From the NCBI GenBank assembly GCA_018873245.2, contig JAEMBT020000005.1:2430001-2494000 (forward strand): a stretch of 64,000 bases of DNA, read 5' to 3'. This DNA is from Archegozetes longisetosus. Lineage: Eukaryota; Arthropoda; Arachnida; Sarcoptiformes; Trhypochthoniidae. Position 1 is the first letter of the stretch. The number at the start of each line of letters is the position of its first letter. Made by a program: the position numbers and the translations under genes. This document shows positions 49,201 through 60,492 of this stretch, piece after piece. A model generated the notes under the pieces. That model made no database searches. It worked only from the letters and a program-made list of their open reading frames with translations, and was not told the origin of the DNA.

Positions 49201-51361
49201 TGTTTTTACTTATAAAATAATCGTAAAAATAACTGTAAAAATGATTTAATTTACTTTTTCAAACTCTGATTCGTGCCATAGATATGGTTTAAAGGCTGAA
49301 ACTTCGTCTCTACAAACAACAGTTACGGTATATTTCCTCGTTTCTCCGGTTTGTAATGGTTTGGGACTAGTTTTCACGACAATGAATGTATGAAGAAAAT
49401 GAGATTTAATGCATCCTTTATAGAGAGATAAAACCAACCCATAAGTCAAAATCAACATTTCAAGGTATAATCAACTCATCCAAACCTGGCCAAAAGGGCG
49501 CGTCATCTGCTTCGAGAAACGCAACACAAACTATGTCGTTGCCTATATGTCTCTTCTTCTGAAGCTTTTGAGGATCTGCTTCTTCGTGAGGCAACATTGT
49601 TGACACGTGAAACATAATCTCAATGTTTTTGAATGATGTGTAAACAGATTCAGTTCCAGTCAGATCATGGACTGAGATTTTCAGATAAATAATTAATTAA
49701 AATAATTAAAATAACTAATGAGAATTTGATAAATTTATTAAAAGTAGTTTACCTGTATCTAAACCTCCTTTATATTTATCAAAGCCTTTTAACCTAATTC
49801 TGTCGCCAATAATGGATAAGAATTCGGTGAAAAGAAAGGATTCTGTCTTGTTGCCTAAGATGGCTTCTTCACTATTGACTTGATTAGCTTTAATATAAAT
49901 GACTCCAACTTTTAATTCGGATTTAATGAACACTTGGTCTAGTTTGAGAAGTTCGTCGGGAGTAGAAGGCAGTTGTCCGAGTGCTAGGGGAGGTTTAAGG
50001 CCTGCCTCGTCACCCAACGCTCTGACAACAGCTTCCCTGTCATAGCGATCGGCACAGATGGCAGAAGCGGGAACCAGCCCATGAAGTGAATACGATATTG
50101 TACGCAATAGTACTCTGAACTGATCACGTCCTCCAAAGTTCTCCTGCTTTAGACTCAGAATCACTGGTCCCAATGCCTCGTCGTTCGTGAAATAGTTCCA
50201 ATGTTCGCGTCCATAGTAATGCTTCTCAAATATCTCCTCTTCGAATGAGATCAGTTCGTACGGATCGTCATTCTCTTTCGTTTGTTGGCTAGTGGTTGGC
50301 TGACTAGATGGTGGTGGAGGTGCTGATGCTGATGCTGGTGCTGGTGGTGATGGCGGTGGAGATGTCGGTTGAACTATGGTTATTGTGATGTTAGGACATG
50401 GGGCGCAAGGCTTTCGATATAACTCTATGTCGTCTTTACTCTTAGGCTTTTGATTTTCCATTGGAGAGAAACTGTATGTTTGTTGTGTCATATAGTCATC
50501 ATTTGTTGATTTACTGGTGTCTTGTCTTTCGAATCTTGCTCTGGTTAAGACTACCTCGACAGTGGGTGTTGGAGGCGCTGGTTGTGGTTTGTAAAAACTC
50601 GGGTCTCCTGTCATGAGTGTTATGCTCTCTTTTCGAGCCTGTATGTCATTCTCGTTCGTATCATTCGGCGCGTCTTTATTATCCGTATCATTTCCACCTT
50701 TACATTCGATCCAATAGCCTGGTGTTGGTTTGACATCATGTGGAAATCCTGTACAATATGGGGAACCTTTGGAAATAGAAGAATAAATTTAGAACCGATA
50801 GTTTGTTTGAAATAACAAAACTACAGACCAGGACATGCTTGGACGGGAACTGGAAATGATAAAGTAGTGCTGCTCTTTCTTCTTGCTTCAGCACATCCTA
50901 AACTTTGACGTTTGAAATCTCTTAATTTTCCCATAAAATCATCGCCACCCGCGCCCATACCACTGATGTCTCCATAATGTAAAGCACAATATATTTTATT
51001 GCCATATCTTTTGGCTGATCCGTTGCCCTAATTTAGAAATTGACAATTAGTTACTGTTTATTATTTAGTATTCTGTGAAACAATTATTAAATAAGAACTG
51101 AAGACTTGATGAGGGAATTGGAGTAATAGTGAGTTCTAATGAAGACTTGTTTACTCAGAGAAATATGAGTGAAATAATAGAAAGAATAAGAGGGTTTCGT
51201 ACCTGTTTCACTCTAGAAGAACAGACGCAACAATTAAGACAGTCTTCGTGATAGATATTGGCTAACTCTTGATTGCAGCCAATATTTGGGGATTGATTCC
51301 AAGTATCCCAAGTTTGATGTGAAAGAATCGGCAGTTCGCATATGAAACATATGGACGACAT
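46285..51361 (-). CDS. LIM-RapGAP-BTB-BACK protein (serine-enriched / gprs type)
   Basis: Ten exons in transcript order: 51203-51361, 50829-51027, 50766-49753, 49671-49486, 49415-49255, 49169-49083, 48838-47954, 47891-47798, 47112-46637 and 46386-46285. All phases agree, giving about 1120 aa. Residues 5-75 form a LIM zinc finger ([18 protein letters not shown]). Residues about 270-610 are a Rap GTPase-activating domain with its asparagine thumb in [13 protein letters not shown]. This runs straight into a BTB domain (DVVFNV...[17 protein letters not shown]) that is split by a roughly 180-residue Ser/Lys-rich insert and resumes at [24 protein letters not shown]-like region with [11 protein letters not shown] and the C-terminal [14 protein letters not shown] follows. 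The BTB-BACK half matches the arthropod serine-enriched protein. Expected role: switching off Rap1 at the membrane or cortex. The BTB partner is unknown. Confidence 0.88.
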
Positions 51362-53076
51362 GTTTTACAAACCAGAATCTAATTCCTATAAAAACTATGA
51401 CTAATCTAATAGTCAGTTGAAAACATCTACTGATATACAGACTAAACATAAGGACATTTTATTATTTTTGGAACACAATTCATTCAAGTCTTTACGAGCC
51501 TTTAGTTAACTGCTATGAGCCTTCAGTTAACTGCTAGTTAACTACTATAAGCCTTCTGTTAACTGCAATTCTAGTATATATACTACTATATAATGAAATA
51601 TCGATCTTCTTCTCCCTACCAGTTACTTCACTCTATACCTCTCTCTCCTCTCTACCCTTCTCTCTATATCTCTGATTCCTCTCTCTACTACTCTCTCTAT
51701 CTCTCTCTCTCTCTCTGGTTGTGTCTGACTGACATCTTCATCACTTTTAATCTTAGCTGTTTCTATGACTACTATTTGCGCATATAATTGTAAAAACAGA
51801 ACCTCCTATTTGTTATGTAATCATCTGTCACGACATCCGACAACGAAATTATAACTATTTGAAATGATTATCATTTTGTTTTATCTCATTTTTATCATCA
51901 TTCACTCAATAACCTATTTTCCATTAATCTTATAATCAATTTTGACTTTTTTGAGAACATTCACGTGAAATGTATTTTTTGAAATGTACCACTAACTCAA
52001 ACCTAAACAAGTTTTTAGTTGTGAAAAATATTTCAGTAAAAGTTAGTTCAGTAAGTTGTGCAATTTATTTTACAATTAACATTTAGACACACAGCCTCTG
52101 AAATGAAAAATTATTTTAATCAAATTAATTGCTTCCTTTACAACAAACTTTAGTTATTAAATCAAATTGTTATCTTAATTCCTATAGTTCACAAAGTTTT
52201 CCGAAAAGTTCATTCAGTAAAAGGCGTTCTACAATATCGACATCCAATCTAAACTAGAGACTAAAACAATGGCGTTCAGTACTTCAAACTTGTGTTGAAA
52301 GTTTGAATTTGTTTGTCTCTAACTTTGATTGTAAGTGAAGCACACACTGCCAATAATGTAAAACTTATTTCCTTATCCATAGACCTTCCGACGGTACTAT
52401 AGTTGAAAAGATAGAGGATATCAAACTATACCATCAAAACTTTAAGTTAAACTTGCCTACACTCATTGTCTTCATTCATTAAAAAACAACTAATTGGGAC
52501 ACATGTCTGAACACACTTTTTTCAATTAGAAATTATAACAATATAACAGGTCTAACATATTAAACATCGCGTGATTATGTTATTAACGAATTTTAGAAAG
52601 TATTCATTCGTTAGAATTTGTTGAATTGAATTTTGTTAAAGTTTTATTAAATATTGAAATATTAAAAATAAAGTTTGGAATAACTGATTAATTTCTATAG
52701 TTGATAAGAAGTAAAAGTTAGGAAATTGATACGTTTGAGAATAATAACATCTGTGTTAATCAAAATGATCAAAACTATGTTATTAGTATAGGGAATGATC
52801 ATGAATGAAGTTGTTCTCTGTTCTAAAACTAGTTTATAGTTGTTTTGCTTTCTAAAAGTTTCACTCTTATTAAAATAAATAAATAATTTTTCAATATTTC
52901 AATACAGCTTTTGTTATAGATCCCCGATTCCGCTATATTTAACTTTTTCTATCTATTTGTAAAGGTGTTCAACCAATTTATTGAATAACAGGTGTAGAAA
53001 TACCAAAATAAGTTCAATTCAATAACTTTGATCTTCATTTGTTTCTCAAAAAGTAGTGTTCGGTTGGTTTAAAACT
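51362..53076. other. Head-to-head spacer between RapGAP-BTB and PRPF39
   Basis: A 1.7-kb divergent intergenic region. It holds a three-copy imperfect repeat of GCCTTCAGTTAACTGC type at about 51496-51566, and a CT-rich microsatellite tract (CTCTCTAC / CTCTCT) at about 51630-51718, which makes the artificial open frame at 51593-51787. Either tract might affect the two promoters. Confidence 0.6.
51496..51566. repeat. Three-copy GCCTTCAGTTAACTGC repeat
   Basis: Three imperfect copies of a 21-27 base unit around AGTTAACTGC, followed within 70 bases by a CT-rich tract. Each unit contains the palindrome AGTTAACT or GTTAAC. Confidence 0.6.
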
Positions 53077-55620
53077 ATGTCAGACTCTAAAACTGGTAAA
53101 TAAGCACAAATGAATAATTGGTTGATTAATTGGGAAATGAATGTTAATGTGAAATATTTTTGTCCGATTAGTTTATCCAGAAATTAACTCATTTGATGGT
53201 CTGTGGCAAACAGTTAAGAGCAATCCGAGTGATTTTGTGAGTTGGACACTACTTTTACAATATTGTGAGCATATGGTAACTTAAATCTATTTAAAAGACT
53301 AACAAAAATTCTACTAAATATCTGTATAAATAAATAATGAATTTTATTTAGAAAAATATTAGTTCAATACGAGAGGCATACAATGAGTTTCTTTCAATCT
53401 ATCCGTTATGTTTTGCGTATTGGAAAAAATTTGCTCAGTTTGAACTCCAATACACTAACCATAAAATCTGTTTCCAAGTTCTCGAACGGGCTGTTAAGGC
53501 GTTTCCTCTCAGTGTAGATATCTGGATATTTTATATCCAAACATATATCAGCTTCAACAAAGATCAAAACCATATTATCTCCTTATTTGAGAGGGCTATC
53601 AATGCTTGTGGAAATGACTTCAACTCTACTGATTTGTGGTCTCTTTATCTTTCTTGGCTGAGATCTACCAGACAAGACTTGTCTGAAGTGACATCACTTT
53701 ACGATAGACTCCTTCAAATTGGAACTGCTAAATTGGATAAATACTTTGAAAATTTTAATTCATTTGTTGAGGATAACAATCCAATTTGTATAATTAGCAA
53801 AAATGAGTATAACCTCTATAATATAGAGTATAAGAAATGTGAAAGTATTCATACTAATAATAATGAGCAAATCAATGCTAACCCACTTCAAACAGATAGA
53901 ATAAACAATAAGGATATCACTAAATCTTTCAATCAAGATAAACCACAGGTTTGTTTCGTACATTTTATAGCATTCTTACTCGATTGAACACTTTAACAAA
54001 TCCAGTTTTCAGAATCAATCTAATAGTAATCTCAACACAGTTAGTCATTAATCAATTTTTTCGAGACTTTTCACTGTTTATGTTTTCAGCTTTAAAAATC
54101 TTAATCTTCAAACCAATTAATCAGTATTAATGATACTTCGATGAAAGGCATAATAACCAGATAACAATAAGGGCTTAAGTCTATAAAATATACATAGCGC
54201 TCAAAAAGATTTTAGATGACTTAAAAACTAACATAACTGATAACTGGTTCATTTCAATCGAATGACTTAATATAATGGCCAGAAAGATTAAATAAAATAC
54301 ATTCTAATTGAAAAAAAATATAGGAAAGTGTTGCCAAAATAAAATTTATTCGCAAGAAGATAATTGAAAAAAGAAAGGCTATTTATGAAACTACTCTGAA
54401 AGAAACTGAAGAAAGAATGAGATATGAAGAGAACATTAAAAGACCATACTTTCACGTGAACCCTCTTGACATGGCACAATTAGATAATTGGATGCAGTAC
54501 TTGGATTGGGAAATAGAAAATAGTTGCCATTCAAAGATAGTACTTTTGTTTGAAAGATGTTTGATATCATGTGCTCTCTATGAACACATGTGGATTAGAG
54601 TAAGTCATTATTTCAAATCTCGAATACATCTTATTTCCTAATCATATCTCTTTCTCAGTACACAAACTATCTCATTGATAAGAGGAATCAAACCATTAAG
54701 CACGAACAAGAACACCTTCAACAAGTCTCTATCGATGCAATCAGAGATGTTTTTCAAAGAGCAGCTAATATTCATGTCAAAAAGTCATTTAAAATTCATA
54801 ATCTTTGGTTGCTTTTTGAAGAACACGAAGGTTCGTTTGATTTGATTAAATATTGTGCCGATTTGATTATCTTAAGTAAACTATTGTGTTTTGAAAAAGT
54901 TTAGGTAATTTCGAAGAGGCCTTAAATATTTTGGAGAAATTTGAAAAAGAAAACCCTCACCTAATTGAAGCAAATATATCCAAAATAAATTTGTATCATC
55001 GAAAAAATGATCTCAAAGCTGTTGATTCATTGTACAAGACGTCTATTGAAAAGTTGATAGATACCCCGAAGCTTTCCTCTCATTTATCCATAAAGTATTC
55101 TCGATTTCTCCTCAAAGTTGTCAAAGACACAGAATCAGCAGTTCAAGTGCTCAATACTGCTCTCACACGGGACCCAACCAATTATGCTCTTTATTTAAGG
55201 TTAATTGATATTGAATACCAAAAAGACAACTTTAGTGTTGCAAGAATCGAACATTTGTTTGATGAAGCTATCGCTTCCGCCCCCATCAGTATAAAGCTAG
55301 CTATGATTCAAAGGAAGCTTGAATTTATGCAAGATTTTGGTTGTCATTCTCACAAGTCAGTCTCAACTTAATTACTAAATCCAAATCGATTAATGCTTTT
55401 CTGAAAATTCAATAGATATATGATTTGTCATTAGATTTTTAATGAATTTATCATATTGTTCCTCAATAGGATTCAAACCGCAATCAACCAAATGCAGAGT
55501 TTGATGCATTGCATCGACAGAGATATTGGTTGGTTTGAACCGGAAACCACAAAAACCACAAAAAGGCTTAAAGTAGAAAATGGTTCCCCAAAGTTGATTA
55601 GATTAAAAGAAGATCTGTAG
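53077..55620 (+). CDS. PRPF39: PRPF39, U1 snRNP-associated HAT-repeat splicing factor
   Basis: Seven exons (53077-53095, 53172-53275, 53352-53948, 54324-54599, 54659-54830, 54905-55355, 55470-55620) join in phase to 589 aa (human 669). Half-a-tetratricopeptide (HAT) repeats run through it: LWQTVKSNPSDFVSWTLLLQ, then YPLCFAYWKKFAQFE, and AFPLSVDIWIFYI. The family signature EENIKRPYFHVNPLDMAQL, followed by LFERCLISCALYEHMWI, fits PRPF39 closely. The protein dimerises or pairs with PRPF42-type partners in the U1 snRNP and helps 5' splice-site selection in the nucleus. A low-complexity insert rich in Asn, Asp and Lys lies at the end of exon 3. The first exon encodes only six residues plus one base. 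The C-terminus is shorter than in human and lacks the Tyr/Pro-rich tail. Confidence 0.93.
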
Positions 55621-56303
55621 TCTGAAAGCGATTATTCTGAATGCGACCAAGTAGATTGAAAATTTTAACAAATTTGTCAAATGTTTGATTCCTTATAATG
55701 TTAATCTTAATAATCTTACAATTATCTTATGAATATAATTTTGTGACATATTCTGAAAATTTTACTATCAAATTAAAGATGGACGATGAAATTCTTATAT
55801 AATGTTATGCCTATTTTAACTACAGATATGACAAAGAATATGTAAGTGCATACTTTACGTCTTAATTCTAATTGATTTGATTGATGCATTTTGCCTCGAT
55901 CTTAGTGGATCTATTGTTCGCTAACTTTTCTACAGAGTTTGTCACTTTATTACATAATAAACTCAGATAGTAAGCCAGTTAAACTGATTTCAGTTTCAAT
56001 CGAACTCGAATAATGCCTAAAACAATATTACTTTTAAACATATAAATCAAAGAAGATCCAAATCAGAAACCGAATGAATCGTCGCCTAGTATCATCCAGT
56101 ATAAGTTAATCTTGGAAACAGATAGCTTTAAAGTCAATTTAAATCAAACTCATTCGTAAAACTTATAAAATCTGTTTATATTTAATATAACTTCTATTTG
56201 GTTTGATATAATGTAATGTAATATAACAAAGATTGAGTCTGGCATTAATTTTTGGTTTTTTCAAATATAATCTGCAATAAACTGATTGTGATTGACTTCA
56301 AAC
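55621..56303. other. Spacer between convergent PRPF39 and the phosphatase
   Basis: AT-rich, with no coding signal that I can support. Confidence 0.5.
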
Positions 56304-57243
56304 TTAAGATATAGTACTTAATTGATTAAGTTTTTTAGATTGAACTTGTTTTGAAACTTCTATCCTAAACAACTCTGGGTAATCTTTCTCATAAAAATCT
56401 GGAACAACTACATGGACACCTTCTCGAACTATTTGAATCATTCTAACGCTGGACTGTCCTCGAACTCTTATCTCATAATTGATCAGCTGCTGAAAGAATG
56501 CAATGTTAGGTCTTGCAGTTTCTCTACGCTTCTTAACTGACTTGAAGGCGTTCTTCAATGAAATCCTTTCATACTTTATCAGATAAGCTATCGTTCAAAA
56601 AATAGTAAAATTCAATCGACAAAAAGAGAATACGAGTCTAAAAGTTCAATACCGAGAACTAGTGTTGTAGACCTGCTAGCGCCGGCCATGCAGTGAACAA
56701 GAGTTTTGCCACCCAGTTGTGCGACTTCTTCTATCTTATCAGAAACTTCATCAAAATAAATGGACAAATCATCTGTTAATCCGTCATCAACCTGTCAGAC
56801 ATTAAATACAATCAAAAAGACATGAGTTAATCGCGAATATCTATACCAACCGGAATTCTAATGCATAGAACTCCATTCAAAATAGTGTTAGGCCACTCAT
56901 AAGTTGCATTTATAATCAAATTTATGTCAAGTTTGTCAAAATTTTCTTTAGTCAGACCTCCAATTCCAGTCAAATATAAGAATTCGGTTAGTTTATTAAC
57001 TTCACTGAACGGTGGGCTCAAAATTAACTTAAAATCTTGTGGCGTGTTGGGATCACTGAGTATCTTTAGGTGATCTTTTTTTGTCATTAATTTTCGCGTT
57101 GCTTTAGCATTAATAATATTACCACTTTGTGTTACTGTCATAAGACTGGCTTTGTAGAGAACGCTTTCCTTTCGTAGTTTCATAATATCTTCAGTTACCA
57201 ATTTAGAACGGGTACTTCTACCACAACTACTACAACAACCCAT
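56304..57243 (-). CDS. Dual-specificity phosphatase with N-myristoylation motif
   Basis: Three exons in transcript order (57243-56851, 56791-56653, 56587-56304) join in phase to 271 aa. The DSP domain covers about residues 75-210: FLYLTGIGGLTKENFDKL, then INATYEW, RIPVDDG with the general-acid Asp region, and the P-loop HCMAGASRS with catalytic Cys and Arg. AFKSVKKRRETARPN and FFQQLINYE close the domain, as in DUSP14/18/21-type small atypical phosphatases. The N-terminus MGCCSS has Gly2 and Ser6, a classic N-myristoylation signal, with Cys3 and Cys4 available for palmitoylation, so membrane anchoring is likely. It removes phosphate from Tyr and Ser/Thr, possibly on MAP kinase pathways; the substrate is unknown. 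The roughly 70-residue N-terminal extension and the C-terminal 60 residues are unassigned. Confidence 0.86.
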
Positions 57244-58477
57244 TCCTAAGATATTTCTTTCTTCTAGTATTTGAACAAACCCCTTTTAGTAAATTCAAAT
57301 TTCAAAATAGTGCCAGACACGAGACCAACAATTATATTAAGACAGTGTTAATAGTTTATAACAATCTATTTCTATATTTGTTCGTTTAGTTTTTCCATTT
57401 GGTTGTCCGAATCAGTAAAAGGCACGCGTTTATTATAGGCTTAGTCAATGGTTAGCTTTTAACATATCAAAAGCTAGATTAATGGTATTGTTTATGTTAA
57501 CATTTGGTTTAGGCAGAATAAGTTTTAAATTTAACTAAGCTTTAGTTTGAGTATTATTTGTATTCAAAACTATATCACACTCATTGATTCACTCGATTCT
57601 CCAAAGTTTTAATAACTTTAGAAAAGCTAATCTTCGGCTCAATATTTCTGACTATTTTGGAAATTAGTTAAGTTAAGCTCAATCTCATTGGGAATCATGT
57701 GGTTGGTAGATATGAAGTTCGAATTTCTATGGTGGGCAACCAATATTTTTAATTAAAAGTCTTATCTTTGGCTTCAGGAAACAACTTTAAAATTTTAATC
57801 ACTTTTAAAAAATTTCAACAAGAAGATAAAAACGATGTTAAGCTTTACAAAACAGATTCTGTCCAAGAATCAGATGAAGAATTTGACAAAAAATCTTTTA
57901 TTAGCTTTTAATTATATTGTCATAAGGTTTTAAACTGTTTCTAACAATTCAGCCTTAATAAAAGTTTCCATACTGAATACAAGTTTGTGATAGAAAGTTT
58001 GGGTAAGTGTTGGCGTTGCAGTTCGCTTTATATTCTTATAGTTTAGGTATTAGGTAAATATGTGTTTAACTTGTGGGTACAACAACAATCACCTACACCT
58101 AGTCCATTCTCCTAACCTAACTCAACTAACTCAACCTAATATATACATGCCGTAAGACTGATACAGGTTTTGATCTAAATTCAAGTATTTTAAACAGCCT
58201 ATGTATAGCAAGACTTCTGCACAGAACATGATTCCTTATTACCTAAATTGTACACAAATAAAACGAACTGCTTAGCTACCAATTACCAAAAGTTTGTTTC
58301 AAATAAAAGGACGTCGTTTATGTGAATATGTAAAAGCGCGAAACTATTATTACAATTTTGTAGTTAACAATCTTGAGTGACTATAAAAACATGTGGTTTC
58401 GAACTCAATTTTAAACCATTTAAATAAATCATTATTGGAAGTAAATATTAACAATAAGAAATCTGATAATCCAAGTA
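57244..58477. other. Divergent spacer between the phosphatase and EXO1
   Basis: AT-rich. A CCTAAC / CTCAAC-rich stretch lies at about 58110-58140. No gene is supported. It probably holds both promoters. Confidence 0.5.
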
Positions 58478-60334
58478 ATGGGAATTCAAGGTCTGATCCC
58501 TCTCCTGGAGAGAGCTTCGAGGAATGCAAACATCAATGAACTGAATGGCTTAGTAGCAGCGGTTGATGCCTACGTTTGGATCCATAGAGCCTGTTATGGC
58601 TGTGCACACAAACTCTTTCTAGGAGAAGACACCAATCAATACGTCGAATATTGTCTTAATAGAGCCCAAATGCTTATAAATACTGGCATCAAACCCATTC
58701 TTGTATTCGATGGACAAGAATTGCCCGCAAAGAAATCAACTGATACTAATAGGCAAATGACTAAATATAACATCAGACAAAGGATCAATTTGTTGTTATC
58801 TCAAGGAAATGATAATAAGGCTAAAGAATTGATGAAGGGTTGTGTTGAAGTCACTCAAGAGATGGCAAATAAAGTGATGAAAGCCTTCAGGGAAAATAAT
58901 ATTGACTATATCCTGGCTCCTTATGAAGCCGATGCCCAATTGGCTTATTTGGTCAACAATGGATTCGCAGATTTTGTGATCACTGAAGACTCCGATCTTC
59001 TCGTCTATAACTGCAGACTTTGTTTCTTTAAAATGGACTCGAATGGAAACGGAAAACTGATTGATCTCTCGCTTATGAGCCAATGTCTAGGCAACGGTTT
59101 CGATACTGACAAATTCAGACATATGTGCATTTTATCAGGTACTTTCAAATATTCTAAATTATTTCGTGAATAAATTCAATATTTCTCTCAAATGATTCGT
59201 ATAGGCTGTGATTATTTACCGAATTTGCCAGGAGTTGGTCTCCAAAAGGCTAAAAAGTTTTTTAAAATGACAGCAAACGATGATTTAAAGAAACTGCTTT
59301 TCAAAGTTCCTAACTATTTAAAAATGACTAAAAGAGTGAAAGTCACCCAACAATATGTCGACCTTTTCATTAAGGCTGACAACACATTTAAATATCAGTT
59401 AGTATTTTGTCCGCTCAAACGAAAATTAGTTCCTCTCACTCCATATGATGCTAATGTCAAAGTTGAAGAGTTGACATATGCTGGCAATTACTTTAGTGAT
59501 GATTTGGGTGAAGACTTCGCTTATCAGTTCGCGATTGGAAATGTTGATATAAACACTTTGAAGATTATTGATTCTTATGAATGTCACCATAAATCAGACA
59601 GTATTTGGTCTAAAGATTGGGTTAATAATAGAAAGAACTCTAATTTTAATACAGCTATTGTTCGGAAATTAAGCTCAAAAGTAAGCGATGATAACAAACG
59701 CAATGAAAGGACCAATACTCATACAAATGAGATACAAAATTCAGATAAATCTAATAAACGACTTAAAGTAGACGAAAGTCGATTCATGACTCGCACTCAG
59801 TTATTAAAAGAGTATTCAATCGATACTAATAAAGATAACAAATCGAGTCCTCCATTAACTTATAGTTCAAATAGAAGAGAAACTCATTCGAGAAATATTT
59901 TCAAAGTAGTCAACGAAAGCAATGAAGAAAGAGCTCTGGTTCAAAGCAAATATTTTGCAGACCTTCAATTTGAATCGAATTCCGTAACAGAATCAGTTGA
60001 TAATAAAGAAGTGATTAATTCAAGTATAATGTTGACTCAAAGTTCTAGATGTCTACTAAACAGTAGTCAATATTCACTGAACTCAAGTGGAAACACAATT
60101 ATTGATTCGAGTTTTGGTGATACTTCCCGGATGAGTGACACCGAAAAGTCAGAAATTAGCGAAACTAGTGATGAAGAAAATAGTGTCATTGACATCAGTG
60201 AACAAATTTTAGTGGAAAACAAAAAGTACACAAACATTAAACCGACCAGAAACAGTGCGATTAAACGTTTCAAACCTCTAAACATAAGTTTTAATTCTAC
60301 TAAAAGTCCTGAAATAAGTCATTATTTTAAATAA
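58478..60334 (+). CDS. EXO1: Exonuclease 1 (EXO1), RAD2/XPG family
   Basis: Two exons (58478-59138 and 59205-60334) join in phase to 596 aa (human 846). The N-domain starts MGIQGLIPLLERAS. The metal-binding acids are intact: VAAVDAYVW, LVFDGQELP, APYEADAQLAYL, ITEDSDLLVY and GCDYLPNLPGVG, which begins the helix-hairpin-helix. After about residue 350 the sequence is Ser/Asn-rich and disordered. It degrades DNA 5' to 3' and cuts flaps in mismatch repair, resection and meiotic recombination in the nucleus. The last residues, SPEISHYFK, resemble a terminal PCNA- or MLH1-binding peptide (hydrophobic-x-x-YF) but lack the usual Gln. AATAAA lies at 60462-60467. The Met chosen is the family-conserved start, whose Gly2 is needed for DNA binding. 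Confidence 0.95.
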
Positions 60335-60434
60335 TTTTATATTAGTTTCGAGTACATAATCTATTTTTGATAACTAATTACTCATACATCAAGTTCGTAA
60401 TCAAATGCATGTTTTGAAAGATTGAATTAACATT

Positions 60435-60467
60435 TTTATTAAATATCTTTTGGTATACCTCAATAAA
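60435..60467. terminator. Crossed poly(A) signals of EXO1 and the lipid transfer protein
   Basis: The plus-strand AATAAA for EXO1 is at 60462-60467. The minus-strand signal for the convergent gene (TTTATT on plus) is at 60435-60440. The two transcripts therefore should overlap in their 3' UTRs. Confidence 0.5.
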
Positions 60468-60492
60468 GACAACGTTCTCATATTCTCTCAAA

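Noticed and set aside
51593..51787. ORF rich in Ser, Leu and Tyr
   Set aside because: Produced by the CT microsatellite; no domain.
58110..58140. Telomere-type CCTAA repeats
   Set aside because: Only a few irregular CCTAAC/CTCAAC units; too short and impure for an interstitial telomere tract.
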